Positions 35,705-45,211 of a stretch of 64,000 nucleotides of DNA are shown here, in pieces (the stretch's first letter is position 1; each line of letters starts with the position of its first letter). Made by a program: the position numbers and the translations under genes. The DNA comes from Chryseobacterium vaccae (GTDB lineage Bacteria > Bacteroidota > Bacteroidia > Flavobacteriales > Weeksellaceae): contig NZ_VSWH01000001.1 in the NCBI RefSeq assembly GCF_009602705.1, positions 3,844,001 through 3,908,000 of the forward strand, in the 5' to 3' direction. The notes under the pieces are model-generated. The model saw nothing but the letters and a program-made list of their open reading frames with translations, was not told the origin of the DNA and made no database searches.

Positions 35705-35741
35705 GTGTAATTGACATGGAATCTTTTTAGAAGGAAATTTG
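35705..35741 (+). promoter_or_regulatory. Shared island promoter, copy C (YEATS-like gene)
   Basis: GTGTAATTGA (35705-35714), 19 bases, GAAATTTG (35734-35741). The ATG is 59 bases further on, a longer leader than the other two copies. It starts 15 bases after the previous terminator. Confidence 0.75.
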
Positions 35742-35800
35742 AGTAAACCAACTAAGGCATGGAAACTCCCTTCCTGAATTAATTTAAAAAAATAAAAACC

Positions 35801-36832
35801 ATGGATTTATCGTATATCACATTGATAATGCTGTTTACAGGCATTTTAGGAGGTGTCGTCAATTATTATTCCGACGCTAATAAACAGACAGGAAACGAAT
35901 CAACAGTCAAACTGAGATCAAAAGGTGTGTGCATCCTTTTTGGAATTGCAGCCACTATTCTCGTTCCTTTGTTTCTCAAATTTGCAGAAAGTAAGCTTCT
36001 GGATGGAATTCGGCTTCATGATAAGGCTTCACAATCGGAACAGAAATCGCCAGTCGGTATTAAAGCAAAACCGGCCGCTCATGTAATGTCAAAATCGGAT
36101 TCTCTGCAGTCTAAACCTCAGATTAAAGAACCCATAACAGCAAAGCAGGACCAATCTAAAAGCACTTCTGAAGAAAATTCTTTAGCTTCCGATTATCTGA
36201 TCTGGACGGCCTATTGCCTTCTTGCCGCATGTGCCGGAATGAGATTTATTGATCTTCTGATGTCCCGGGTAATTTCTAAGGAGTATATCAAGCAGGCAGA
36301 AACTACGATTAATGAGCAGAATAAAGAAATCAAAGATCTGAAGAAAGAATCAGTAATTGCCGAAAATAATTACAAAGTAAGCGAGCCTCTTCAGCTTCAG
36401 ATGGCATCACAGGCCAGCGTCCTTAAAAGCGGTATCAGTACGGGAGAACAAAGTAAAATGTTACTTTCCCAGCTTCCACCGATTACTCATGCCAACGATC
36501 CGCAGAAAGGACGATTTGGTGGGAAGAACAATGTTAACGGGAAGACACTTAGTGTAGATTATGATTCATACATTATACCGGGATTTCTCAACCTGACTAT
36601 TAAAGTTTCTGCCGATGAAGGAGAATTAACCAGTGACGTTTATCTGTTCCTGCACAACTCTTTCGCCAGATCCATCATCCATCTTGAAGGTTACGGGAAA
36701 AAAGAAGTGGAATATAAGATTCCTTCTTACGGAGCATTTACCATAGGAGCCATTCTGGATAACGGAGATACCCTTTTGGAGCTTGACATCGCAGAGCTGA
36801 AAAACTTTCCGGAAAGCTTCAGGAACAGATGA
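35801..36832 (+). CDS. Membrane-anchored protein with probable prokaryotic YEATS domain
   Basis: 343 residues. Spans lie at about 5-23 and 43-62, then a polar Ser/Lys/Gln linker (75-128), a third span (131-153) and a coiled coil (160-190). The C-terminal beta domain (about 248-343) contains VDYDSYIIPGFLNLTIKVSA, DVYLFLHNSFARSI, PSYGAFTIGAILDNGDTLLE and LDIAELKNFPESFRNR. This matches my recollection of the prokaryotic YEATS (pYEATS) domain: a LHxSF strand, an aFTxGA strand and a closing LELDLAELPxxPxxFRxR. The membrane part resembles the YEATS-associated helical region. Such proteins have been linked to bacterial conflict and signalling systems. Own transcription unit, with the shared promoter and its own terminator. 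Confidence 0.7.
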   Translation: MDLSYITLIMLFTGILGGVVNYYSDANKQTGNESTVKLRSKGVCILFGIAATILVPLFLKFAESKLLDGIRLHDKASQSEQKSPVGIKAKPAAHVMSKSDSLQSKPQIKEPITAKQDQSKSTSEENSLASDYLIWTAYCLLAACAGMRFIDLLMSRVISKEYIKQAETTINEQNKEIKDLKKESVIAENNYKVSEPLQLQMASQASVLKSGISTGEQSKMLLSQLPPITHANDPQKGRFGGKNNVNGKTLSVDYDSYIIPGFLNLTIKVSADEGELTSDVYLFLHNSFARSIIHLEGYGKKEVEYKIPSYGAFTIGAILDNGDTLLELDIAELKNFPESFRNR

Positions 36833-36859
36833 AACCACAACCTATTTATTTAAACCTGT

Positions 36860-36896
36860 AAACGCTCCAATATTCCGCAATATTAGAGCGTTTTTA
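36860..36896 (+). terminator. Terminator of the YEATS-like gene
   Basis: The stem AAACGCTC-AATATT pairs with AATATT-GAGCGTTT with one mismatch per side, followed by TTTTATTCTTTT. Confidence 0.8.
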
Positions 36897-37002
36897 TTCT
36901 TTTGAACTGTTTGATTAACATAATATTAAAATTAACTAAAATTTAACTTGGATATGATCGATAAAATACTTTCTGAGTACCTCGAAAAATTCAAAAAATG
37001 AT

Positions 37003-37010
37003 TAAATTTG
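37003..37010 (+). promoter_or_regulatory. eno -7 promoter box
   Basis: TAAATTTG, a perfect TANNTTTG match, 22 bases before the eno ATG. No clear TTTG at -33. Confidence 0.5.
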
Positions 37011-37029
37011 TAGGAACTATAAAAAATAA

Positions 37030-38325
<1,296 letters not shown>

Positions 38326-38340
38326 TTGAATTTATAAATA

Positions 38341-38376
38341 ACGGCAAGCGATAATTTTTGTTTGCCGTATTTTATG
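38341..38376 (+). terminator. Terminator of eno
   Basis: The stem ACGGCAAGC/GTTTGCCGT (one G-T pair), followed by ATTTTATGG. It lies in the 81-base spacer before gltA. Confidence 0.65.
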
Positions 38377-38406
38377 GAAAGTAGTATATTTAAAAAAAAA
38401 TAAATA

Positions 38407-39693
38407 ATGTCAGACAACAAAGTAATATTGAATTACGCAGGTAATTCATATGAATATCCCATCGTGGATAGCACTATCGGGGACAGAGGGATTGATATTT
38501 CAAAATTAAGAGACCAGACAGGTTTGATTACTCTGGATTTAGGGTACAAAAATACAGGAGCTACAATTAGCGACATCACTTACCTTGATGGAGATAAAGG
38601 AGAATTATTCTACAGAGGTTATCCAATCGAACAGATTGCTGAAAAATCTAACTTCACAGAAGTAATGTACCTTTTATTACACGGTGAATTACCAACTGCT
38701 GGTCAGTTTACTTCTTTCGAAAACAACATCAAAAAATATAACTTCGTAGCAGAGGAGATGAAAAAAATCATCGATGCTTTCCCTCGTTCTGCTCACCCTA
38801 TGGGAGTTTTATCTTCTTTAACTTCCGCTTTAACTGCATTCAACCCGAAAGCCGTTAACGTAAACTCTAAAGAAGAAATGGATCACGCTGCTGAGCTGAT
38901 GATCGCTAAATTCTCTCACCTTTGTGCGTGGACTTACAGAAAAACTTTAGGTTTACCGCTTAACCATGGAGATAACAGCCTTAACTACGTAGAGAACTTC
39001 TACAAAATGGCTTTCAGATTACCTAACGAAGAATTCGAAATCGATCCGGTTGTAGCTGGAGCTCTTGATAAATTATTAATCCTTCACGCAGATCACGAAC
39101 AAAACTGTTCTACTTCTACAGTAAGAATGGTAGGTTCTGCTCATACAGGTCTTTTTGCATCTATCTCTGCAGGGGTTTCTGCACTTTGGGGACCACTTCA
39201 CGGTGGGGCAAACCAGGCTGTAATCGAAATGCTTGAGCTTATCGAAAAAGATGGTGGAGATGTTAACAAATGGGTAGCAAAAGCAAAAGATAAGAATGAT
39301 AGCTTCCGTTTGATGGGCTTCGGACACAGAGTTTACAAAAACTTTGACCCAAGAGCGAAAATTATTAAAAAAGCTGCTGACGATATCCTTAACGCATTAG
39401 GAATTCAGGATAAAGCTCTTGATATTGCAATGCAGTTAGAAAAAGTAGCTCTTGAAGATGAGTACTTCGTAGAAAGAAAACTATATCCAAACGTAGATTT
39501 CTATTCAGGAATTATCTACAGAGCATTAGGAATTCCTACAGAAATGTTTACTGTAATGTTTGCATTAGGAAGACTTCCTGGATGGATCTCTCAATGGAAA
39601 GAAATGAGATTAAAAGGAGACCCAATCGGAAGACCAAGACAGGTTTACCAAGGTGCTCAACAAAGAAACTATGTAGATATTTCAAACAGATAA
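38407..39693 (+). CDS. gltA: Citrate synthase (type II-like)
   Basis: 428 residues. It has the class pattern YLDGDKGELFYRGYPIEQIA, the His-containing LILHADHEQNCSTSTVRMVG, the second catalytic region GPLHGGANQAVIEML, GFGHRVYKNFDPRA with catalytic His, and the C-terminal PNVDFYSGIIYRALGIP with catalytic Asp. It condenses oxaloacetate and acetyl-CoA to citrate. The length and the N-terminal extension suggest the hexameric Gram-negative type. Follows eno but probably has a separate transcript. Confidence 0.97.
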   Translation: MSDNKVILNYAGNSYEYPIVDSTIGDRGIDISKLRDQTGLITLDLGYKNTGATISDITYLDGDKGELFYRGYPIEQIAEKSNFTEVMYLLLHGELPTAGQFTSFENNIKKYNFVAEEMKKIIDAFPRSAHPMGVLSSLTSALTAFNPKAVNVNSKEEMDHAAELMIAKFSHLCAWTYRKTLGLPLNHGDNSLNYVENFYKMAFRLPNEEFEIDPVVAGALDKLLILHADHEQNCSTSTVRMVGSAHTGLFASISAGVSALWGPLHGGANQAVIEMLELIEKDGGDVNKWVAKAKDKNDSFRLMGFGHRVYKNFDPRAKIIKKAADDILNALGIQDKALDIAMQLEKVALEDEYFVERKLYPNVDFYSGIIYRALGIPTEMFTVMFALGRLPGWISQWKEMRLKGDPIGRPRQVYQGAQQRNYVDISNR

Positions 39694-39712
39694 TATTTGT
39701 TTCTATTATACA

Positions 39713-39741
39713 AAATCCCAAGTAAACCTTGGGATTTTTTG
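39713..39741 (+). terminator. Terminator of gltA
   Basis: The stem AAAATCCCAAG/CTTGGGATTTT with a 5-base loop, followed by TTTTG. Confidence 0.85.
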
Positions 39742-40004
39742 TGTTCATGCCAGACCGTTTTTCCCGTTTCCACTCATACTTATCAAGCCAATATTTTTAA
39801 ACTCTCTGGTCTATTGTGGATAACCGTTTCTATCGGTCTAAAATGATATATACGGAATTCTTTCATAGAAAATTTGTATGTCAATGAAATTGAATTCAAT
39901 AATTTATTAAATTTACTCTCACTGAATATGAGTTTCGATGAAAACGAAATGATCAGAATTAGGTGCTCTTTTTTGTGATATTATAATAAAAAAACTAATT
40001 GATA
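39742..40004. other. Spacer before the 7TM-AraC regulator
   Basis: About 260 bases of AT-rich DNA. No gene, repeat or clear TANNTTTG promoter could be supported. Confidence 0.5.
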
Positions 40005-41063
40005 ATGACCTTTGGACAGCAGATGCTATTTTTCTTCAGTGCAGTAGGAGCTTTCAATGGGCTTTTGCTGGGCATTTATCTGTTGTTTGTCAAAAAACTG
40101 AAATACATCCCGGATTTTTTCCTTGGCCTTCTGCTTTTGATGCTGAGTATAAGGGTTGGGATTTCTGTTTGTATTTATTTTTATCCGGACTGGCCTAGAA
40201 TCATTCCCCATTTAGGATTGGCCGCCTTGTTCTTTACAGGTCCGGCTTTGTATTATTATGTCAGATCTTCCTATCAACAAACATTTGATTTCAGGAAATG
40301 CAGCACTTCTTTTGGTATAATGACTCTTGTTTTAGGGATCGTAGGGTTGTTGTATTTAGCCTTTCCCATTACCTGGGATCATTATTTCGGAACCTTTATT
40401 TATACAGTTTGGTTTATCTTCGTTTTCCTTGCTGCATATCAGTTCTATGTTTTCTCAAAAGGAAATGCAAAAAGCTCCGGTAAATTCGTTTTTCCTGTAC
40501 TCATCAGTAATGTGATCATCTTCTTAGCCTATCAGTTGATTTCCACTGGCTGGGTTCAAATTTACTGTGCAGGAGGAAGTCTTGTATTTTCGTTCGTGTT
40601 CTATGCGAACTTTTTGATCCTCTTCAATAAGAAATACAATCACGAACCTGTAAAGGAAATTAATAAATATTCCAATAAAAAGATATCAGGAGAGCTGGCA
40701 GACAGTTTTACTTCCAGGTTGGAAAGATTGATGAGTTCAGGGGAATTGTATAAAAACCCTAACTTGAAATTGGGTGATCTGGCCATGGAAATGAATATGT
40801 CCGCTCACCAGCTCTCTCAATTATTGAATGACAATTTGGGTAAAAGCTTTTCAATCTATATCAATGAATATCGAATCAATGAGGCTTGTGAAAAGATAGA
40901 AAACGGGTCTTATCTCAAGATAGAGGAGATTGGATATGAGGTGGGATTCAATTCCAAGTCAACATTTTTCTCTACTTTCAAAAAAATAAAAAATACTACT
41001 CCCATGCTATATAAGCAGTCGCAAATGCCTGTGGAGTCAGAACTTCAGAGTTCAAATTTATAA
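40005..41063 (+). CDS. Membrane-bound AraC-family regulator (7TM-AraC)
   Basis: 352 residues from the ATG at 40005; a TTG two codons upstream is an alternative. The first 215 residues hold about seven membrane spans (FFFSAVGAFNGLLLGIYLLF, FFLGLLLLMLSIRVGISVC and on). The C-terminus (about 240-340) is an AraC-type double helix-turn-helix: LAMEMNMSAHQLSQLLND then IEEIGYEVGFNSKSTFFSTF. This design, common in Bacteroidota, couples a membrane sensor directly to DNA binding. It lies 80 bases upstream of an outer-membrane receptor gene on the same strand, which is its most likely target. Confidence 0.88.
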   Translation: MTFGQQMLFFFSAVGAFNGLLLGIYLLFVKKLKYIPDFFLGLLLLMLSIRVGISVCIYFYPDWPRIIPHLGLAALFFTGPALYYYVRSSYQQTFDFRKCSTSFGIMTLVLGIVGLLYLAFPITWDHYFGTFIYTVWFIFVFLAAYQFYVFSKGNAKSSGKFVFPVLISNVIIFLAYQLISTGWVQIYCAGGSLVFSFVFYANFLILFNKKYNHEPVKEINKYSNKKISGELADSFTSRLERLMSSGELYKNPNLKLGDLAMEMNMSAHQLSQLLNDNLGKSFSIYINEYRINEACEKIENGSYLKIEEIGYEVGFNSKSTFFSTFKKIKNTTPMLYKQSQMPVESELQSSNL

Positions 41064-41143
41064 TTTCGTACTGCTGAATTTCAACTTCAAAACCTCAAAT
41101 TTAACGGGGCCACCTACTTTTGATTTCATAAAATTTAGAATTT

Positions 41144-43309
41144 ATGTTAATCAAATTACGGTTTCTTTTGCTTACCTTATTTCTGTCACTTTTCTGTAAG
41201 GCGCAAACCCCTCAAAGAAGATCACAGGATTCTCTTAATCCTACAAAAACAAACCATATTTCAGAAGTGGTCATCCAGCCTTCATCACGTAATACCAGAT
41301 TGAGTGAGGGAAACAGGATAGTGCCCATATCCGGGAATAAAGAATTCAAGACTTCCCTTAACCTTCTTGATGTATTGAAGAAAACTCCTGGAGTTACGGT
41401 GGATCAGGAAGGTGGAATATTCATAGGTGGCAGGGTTGCTCCCGCAATTTTTGTGGATGGAAAACCTGTTGTAATGACCAATCAGGAATTACAATCTTAT
41501 CTAAGAAGCTTATCACCCGAAATGGTGGAACTCATTGAAGTGAATACCAACCCTTCTGCAAAATATGATGCGGAATTTAAAGGCATCATTGATATCAGGT
41601 TGAAAAAGAATATAAACCTCGGATGGAGAGGAAATTATAATGGGAATATATACGTCAATAAGTTCAATTATAAGGAGAATTCATTAAACCTTTCCTATAA
41701 TGCAGATAAAGTGACCTATCATCTTCAGCTAGGCTATAATAATGGGATATCCACCTATCGATATAACGCACTTCAATATCTGGCCAATACGAACATCATG
41801 AGAACAGATACCTATCATGAGGACGAAGGAAGTGTGTATGCGGTACAAACAGGAGCAGATATCAAACTCAATGATGAAAATAGAGTAGGGATAAATCTAA
41901 GGGGAAATTTCCGGAAGAATGATCGTGTCCGCCGCGGTTCCTTGTATACAATGGATAAAAGTGAAACCTATCAGGTCTTTAATACGGAAAGTGAAAACCC
42001 TATGGACTATTCACAGGATAATTATGGGATGACACTTGATTATTCCTTTCAGCATAAGGGATTCAAAATGAATTTTCTTGGGAACTATCTTTCTGTGAAG
42101 AACAGGCAGAAGGATGATTTCCTTAATAGGGATAAGGCTTCATCAACACTTTTATCCTACTGGAAATCGGATTTGTTCAATAAGATTGATATGTACACGG
42201 GGCAGGTTGATATTTCGCAGAAAATTGGAAATGCAGATGTAGAGGCAGGGTTTAAGTATAGCTATTCCAATACAAACAATAACAACAGGTATGATACTTT
42301 ATCAGTAAATAACCAATTCAGATTCGATCCTGAAAGAAGCAATATTTTTTCTTACAAGGAGAAAATAATAGCAGGTTATTTGGCGTACAGACAAAAATTT
42401 GGAAAGCTTTCGATGAATGCCGGTATCAGATTTGAAAATACGGAGAGTATTTCCAATGCGGTCATCAGTGATTCCATCGTTTCAAGAAACTATCTTGAAT
42501 GGCTGCCATCCTTAAGTCTGAATTATAATTTCAATAAATCCAGTGAACTTTCCCTTTCCTACAGCAGGAAGATAACAAGACCCATTTTTTCACAGTTGAA
42601 TCCATTCAGATTTTATTACAGCCCTCTGAATTACTGGATCGGAAATCCATATTTGCAGCCCTCATTTACCAGCCAGATTAAGGCTGCCTATCGTTATAAG
42701 AATTGGATAACGAATCTTACGGTGGGTAGAGAAAAGGATGTGATGACCCGCTATCCGCTTTATAATCCAACAACCAATGTGTTGGAATATTTAGGAACTA
42801 ATCTTCCTTACAGAGATTTTGCAGTGCTGGAAACAAGTTTGCCGGTAAAAGTGACCCGTTGGTGGAATATGACAGGACAAATTGCAGGATATTATAATTA
42901 CGAATTCAGGCCTTATCTTGAGAATGTCTTTGCATTAAACATTTACAATTATGAAATCAGGTTGAATCAGGTTTTCACTCTTCCCAAAGGGTATACGGTT
43001 AATTTGTTTGCCAATTATGAATCGAGGACCGGGAATAGTCTCTACATCATAAAACCGCGATATACGGTTGATTTGTCTATACAAAAGGCATGGTTCGATA
43101 ATACATTGAATACTAAGATTGGTTACAATAATATTTTTGATTCTTATGAACAACATTTGGAGTTCCGGCATAAACAAATCATGGATAACCGTTTAACCCA
43201 TTGGTGGGATAGCAGCCGTTTCTTGTTGTCTGTGAGCTATAATTTTGGAAGTTCAAAATATAAGAGTCAAGAAATTCCAAGAGTTGAAGATGAAAGCAGA
43301 GCCAGATAA
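41144..43309 (+). CDS. Outer-membrane beta-barrel receptor (OMP_b-brl_3 type)
   Basis: 721 residues. The signal peptide (MLIKLRFLLLTLFLSLFCKAQ) is followed by a plug-like domain at about 35-155 (LDVLKKTPGVTVDQEGGIFI, FVDGKPVVMTNQELQSYL, ELIEVNTNPSAKYDAE, GIIDIRLKK). The barrel has a conserved turn SLSYSRKITRPIFSQLNPFR. The last residues after the final strand (SYNFGSSKYKSQEIPRVEDE) form a short charged tail. Substrate unknown; receptors of this class are often assigned to peptide or small-molecule handling without proof. Preceded by the 7TM-AraC gene and convergent with the Gly-Gly peptide gene. Confidence 0.85.
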   Translation: MLIKLRFLLLTLFLSLFCKAQTPQRRSQDSLNPTKTNHISEVVIQPSSRNTRLSEGNRIVPISGNKEFKTSLNLLDVLKKTPGVTVDQEGGIFIGGRVAPAIFVDGKPVVMTNQELQSYLRSLSPEMVELIEVNTNPSAKYDAEFKGIIDIRLKKNINLGWRGNYNGNIYVNKFNYKENSLNLSYNADKVTYHLQLGYNNGISTYRYNALQYLANTNIMRTDTYHEDEGSVYAVQTGADIKLNDENRVGINLRGNFRKNDRVRRGSLYTMDKSETYQVFNTESENPMDYSQDNYGMTLDYSFQHKGFKMNFLGNYLSVKNRQKDDFLNRDKASSTLLSYWKSDLFNKIDMYTGQVDISQKIGNADVEAGFKYSYSNTNNNNRYDTLSVNNQFRFDPERSNIFSYKEKIIAGYLAYRQKFGKLSMNAGIRFENTESISNAVISDSIVSRNYLEWLPSLSLNYNFNKSSELSLSYSRKITRPIFSQLNPFRFYYSPLNYWIGNPYLQPSFTSQIKAAYRYKNWITNLTVGREKDVMTRYPLYNPTTNVLEYLGTNLPYRDFAVLETSLPVKVTRWWNMTGQIAGYYNYEFRPYLENVFALNIYNYEIRLNQVFTLPKGYTVNLFANYESRTGNSLYIIKPRYTVDLSIQKAWFDNTLNTKIGYNNIFDSYEQHLEFRHKQIMDNRLTHWWDSSRFLLSVSYNFGSSKYKSQEIPRVEDESRAR

Positions 43310-43313
43310 AAAT

Positions 43314-43341
43314 AAAACCTGCTTGAAAAAGCAGGTTTTTT
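43314..43341. terminator. Bidirectional terminator between receptor and peptide gene
   Basis: The stem AAAACCTGCTT/AAGCAGGTTTT with A and T runs on each side. It lies between the receptor stop (43309) and the peptide stop (43348), serving both convergent genes. Confidence 0.85.
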
Positions 43342-43347
43342 GATATC

Positions 43348-43515
43348 TTATGGACACATACATCTGTCGCAAGTCCAGATATAGCATTTTCCTGTGACAT
43401 CATCCCATTCACAGCATCTTCTGTTTCCTGGTGGAATGGCTCCTCCCATAACGGATTTCTGTTGCTCTCTTCCTAATTTCTGTGCGTTTTTCAGCACCGG
43501 ATTTTTCTTGTTCAT
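43348..43515 (-). CDS. Gly-Gly-leader Cys-rich peptide (bacteriocin-like)
   Basis: A 55-residue ORF. Residues 1-25 (MNKKNPVLKNAQKLGREQQK then SVMGG) resemble a double-glycine leader as cut by C39-peptidase ABC exporters. The predicted mature part (26-55) is AIPPGNRRCCEWDDVTGKCY followed by IWTCDRCMCP, with six Cys in 30 residues. Chryseobacterium genomes carry many short peptides of this layout, annotated as bacteriocin-like. ATG at 43515, stop at 43348-43350, its own terminator at 43314-43341. No maturation or export gene is in the window. Cys could form disulfides, be modified or bind metal; function is unknown. Confidence 0.75.
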   Translation of the reverse strand: MNKKNPVLKNAQKLGREQQKSVMGGAIPPGNRRCCEWDDVTGKCYIWTCDRCMCP

Positions 43516-43776
43516 GATTTTGTTCTTTTGATGTTAATAATTAAGTTTTAAAATGATAACTCTTTTTTAGAATTATATCACTAATTTATGAATTTAAATT
43601 AAGGTGTTGTCATTTTTTTCAATCTGTATGTAGATGAAAAATAGTCAGTTGTAGATAGATTAGTAGGGCGGTTTTTCATTGAAAATATTAAAAAATAAAC
43701 CCTGTTTGCAAAAACAGAGTTTATTTTTCGTAATGAATATTGATTAGTATAGGAATGATAATAATAGTCAGCCCGC
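43516..43776. other. Spacer upstream of the Gly-Gly peptide gene
   Basis: 261 bases holding the peptide gene's upstream region and, at 43691-43728, a terminator for the next minus-strand gene. An open frame at 43599-43811 crosses that terminator and is not supported. Confidence 0.6.
43691..43728 (-). terminator. Terminator of the secreted protein gene 43777-44268
   Basis: The stem AATAAACCCTGTTT pairs with AACAGAGTTTATT (one mismatch). T-rich sequence follows on the minus strand. Confidence 0.75.
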
Positions 43777-44268
43777 TTAAAATTGTTTAAGGGTGATCTG
43801 ATAAAGAACATGGGTACCTGAGTAGATTGCTTTTAGACGAAATTTTCTACCTCCTGAGATTACCTCTGTTTCAGTCCCGCTATTGGCAGCTAATATGTGT
43901 GCATTAGTGAAGGGAGCCACAAATGAAAAAGGGCCTGTACCATCATTCCATATTACCTTTAAATGAAAGAGCTCAAAGGTTTGGCCTGTATTCGGGCTCG
44001 GGCTCGGAGCAGAAAGATAAGCAACCGTTCCCCCGTTGGCAATATGCTTGCTTTCAAGAACAGGGGTTGTCTGAGTAGAACTGTTAGGAGGGGTAATAAT
44101 GTGATTATGACGATCATAATCTGCTTCTACTTTTATAGATATTGGCGTAGGGTTGATTCCGCCTGCCTCTCCAACGTATTTGACACTAAAAGAATTTTGG
44201 GCGAATAAACCGGTTATTGATACCAATGTTAATAAGCCGGTTAAAAAAACAGTAAGAGTTTTTTTCAT
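43777..44268 (-). CDS. Secreted hypothetical protein, tandem paralogue 1
   Basis: 163 residues. The signal peptide is MKKTLTVFLTGLLTLVSITG followed by LFAQ. The mature part is about 140 residues, probably all beta: NSFSVKYVGEAGGINPTPIS, KVEADYDRHNHIITPPNSST, FELFHLKVIW, FRLKAIYSGTHVLYQITLKQF. There are no Cys and no T9SS domain. It is clearly a duplicate of 44426-44923, sharing well over half of its residues and its whole layout. I do not recognise the family. Confidence 0.75.
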   Translation of the reverse strand: MKKTLTVFLTGLLTLVSITGLFAQNSFSVKYVGEAGGINPTPISIKVEADYDRHNHIITPPNSSTQTTPVLESKHIANGGTVAYLSAPSPSPNTGQTFELFHLKVIWNDGTGPFSFVAPFTNAHILAANSGTETEVISGGRKFRLKAIYSGTHVLYQITLKQF

Positions 44269-44425
44269 AATAAATAAAATTTAAGGTTATAAAATTTTGA
44301 TATTGCTAATGTGGTTGTAATTGGGAAATAAAATAGGTTATATAATTGACTGGCATTCAGTTATAAACATATTAACCCAAACTGTAAGTATTATTGAATT
44401 TATCTTTAAATACTAATCAGTCTGC

Positions 44426-44923
44426 TTAATAGGTTAGGAGAGTGATCTGATAGGTAACATGGAGGTCTGAATGAATTGCTTTCAGACGTATTCTGGCCCC
44501 TACTATTGTTAAATCTATTTCATTACCATTATTGGCAGATAATATCTGTGCATCATTGAAGGTAAACACCCTTGAAATGGGAAACCCATTCTGAAGGGAA
44601 TTCCATGTCACTTTTAAATGATACAGATCAAACATCTGAGCTGTAGTCGGATGGGGAGTTGGAGCGATAAGGTAAGCTGCCGTTGCCCCGTTAGCAATAT
44701 GTTTGCTTGCAACAACATGAGTTGTCTGGGAAGAACTGTTAGGAGGGTTAATAATGTAGTTGTGACGATCATAATCTGCTTCTACTTTTATAGAGTTAGG
44801 CGGAAAAGTGTTAATGCCTGCCTCTCCAACATATTTAACACTAAACGAATTTTGTGCAGACAAACTGGTTACTGATACTACTGTTAATAAAACAGTTAAA
44901 AAAAGAGTAAGGGTCTTTTTCAT
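44426..44923 (-). CDS. Secreted hypothetical protein, tandem paralogue 2
   Basis: 165 residues. The signal peptide MKKTLTLFLTVLLTVVSVTS ends in LSAQ. It shares NSFSVKYVGEAG, SIKVEADYDRHN, PPNSS, SKHIANG and the closing RLKAIHSDLHVTYQITL with the neighbour. The two upstream regions are also alike, so the duplicated unit included the promoter. This copy has TAAGTGCGCA at 44992-45001, also found ahead of the T9SS gene at 10308. Function unknown. Confidence 0.75.
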   Translation of the reverse strand: MKKTLTLFLTVLLTVVSVTSLSAQNSFSVKYVGEAGINTFPPNSIKVEADYDRHNYIINPPNSSSQTTHVVASKHIANGATAAYLIAPTPHPTTAQMFDLYHLKVTWNSLQNGFPISRVFTFNDAQILSANNGNEIDLTIVGARIRLKAIHSDLHVTYQITLLTY

Positions 44924-44991
44924 AATAATAAGATTTAAAATTAATACTGCTAATGTAGTTGTAACCGGGAAGTAAAGCTAGTTATATCAAG

Positions 44992-45001
44992 TAAGTGCGC
45001 A
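44992..45001 (-). promoter_or_regulatory. TAAGTGCGCA motif upstream of paralogue 2
   Basis: Identical to 10381-10390 and at a nearly equal distance from the start codon (about 69 versus 73 bases). Paralogue 1 has only a degraded counterpart. Confidence 0.25.
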
Positions 45002-45184
45002 CACTTTAGGGATAAGCGCGTAAACCCAAATTGTAAGTGAGAATTGCATGGTGGTAATTTCTGTATATAGTGTATTCTGCGGATAAAATAACTGTAAATA
45101 AAACCTTCTTTAGAGTAATCGGAATATTGGATAAAATTATAAGGATTAAGCAATTCAAAAGTTTTCCAGATAGAGACCTTTACT

Positions 45185-45192
45185 TATATTTG
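45185..45192 (+). promoter_or_regulatory. -7 promoter box of the arginine-hydrolase operon
   Basis: TATATTTG matches TANNTTTG and lies 19 bases before the ATG at 45212. The -33 region is not clear. Confidence 0.5.
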
Positions 45193-45211
45193 TAGTATTG
45201 CATAAATCTTT

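Noticed and set aside
43599..43811. 70-residue minus-strand frame upstream of the Gly-Gly peptide
   Set aside because: It overlaps the end of the secreted paralogue and reads through its terminator; composition is typical of non-coding AT-rich DNA.
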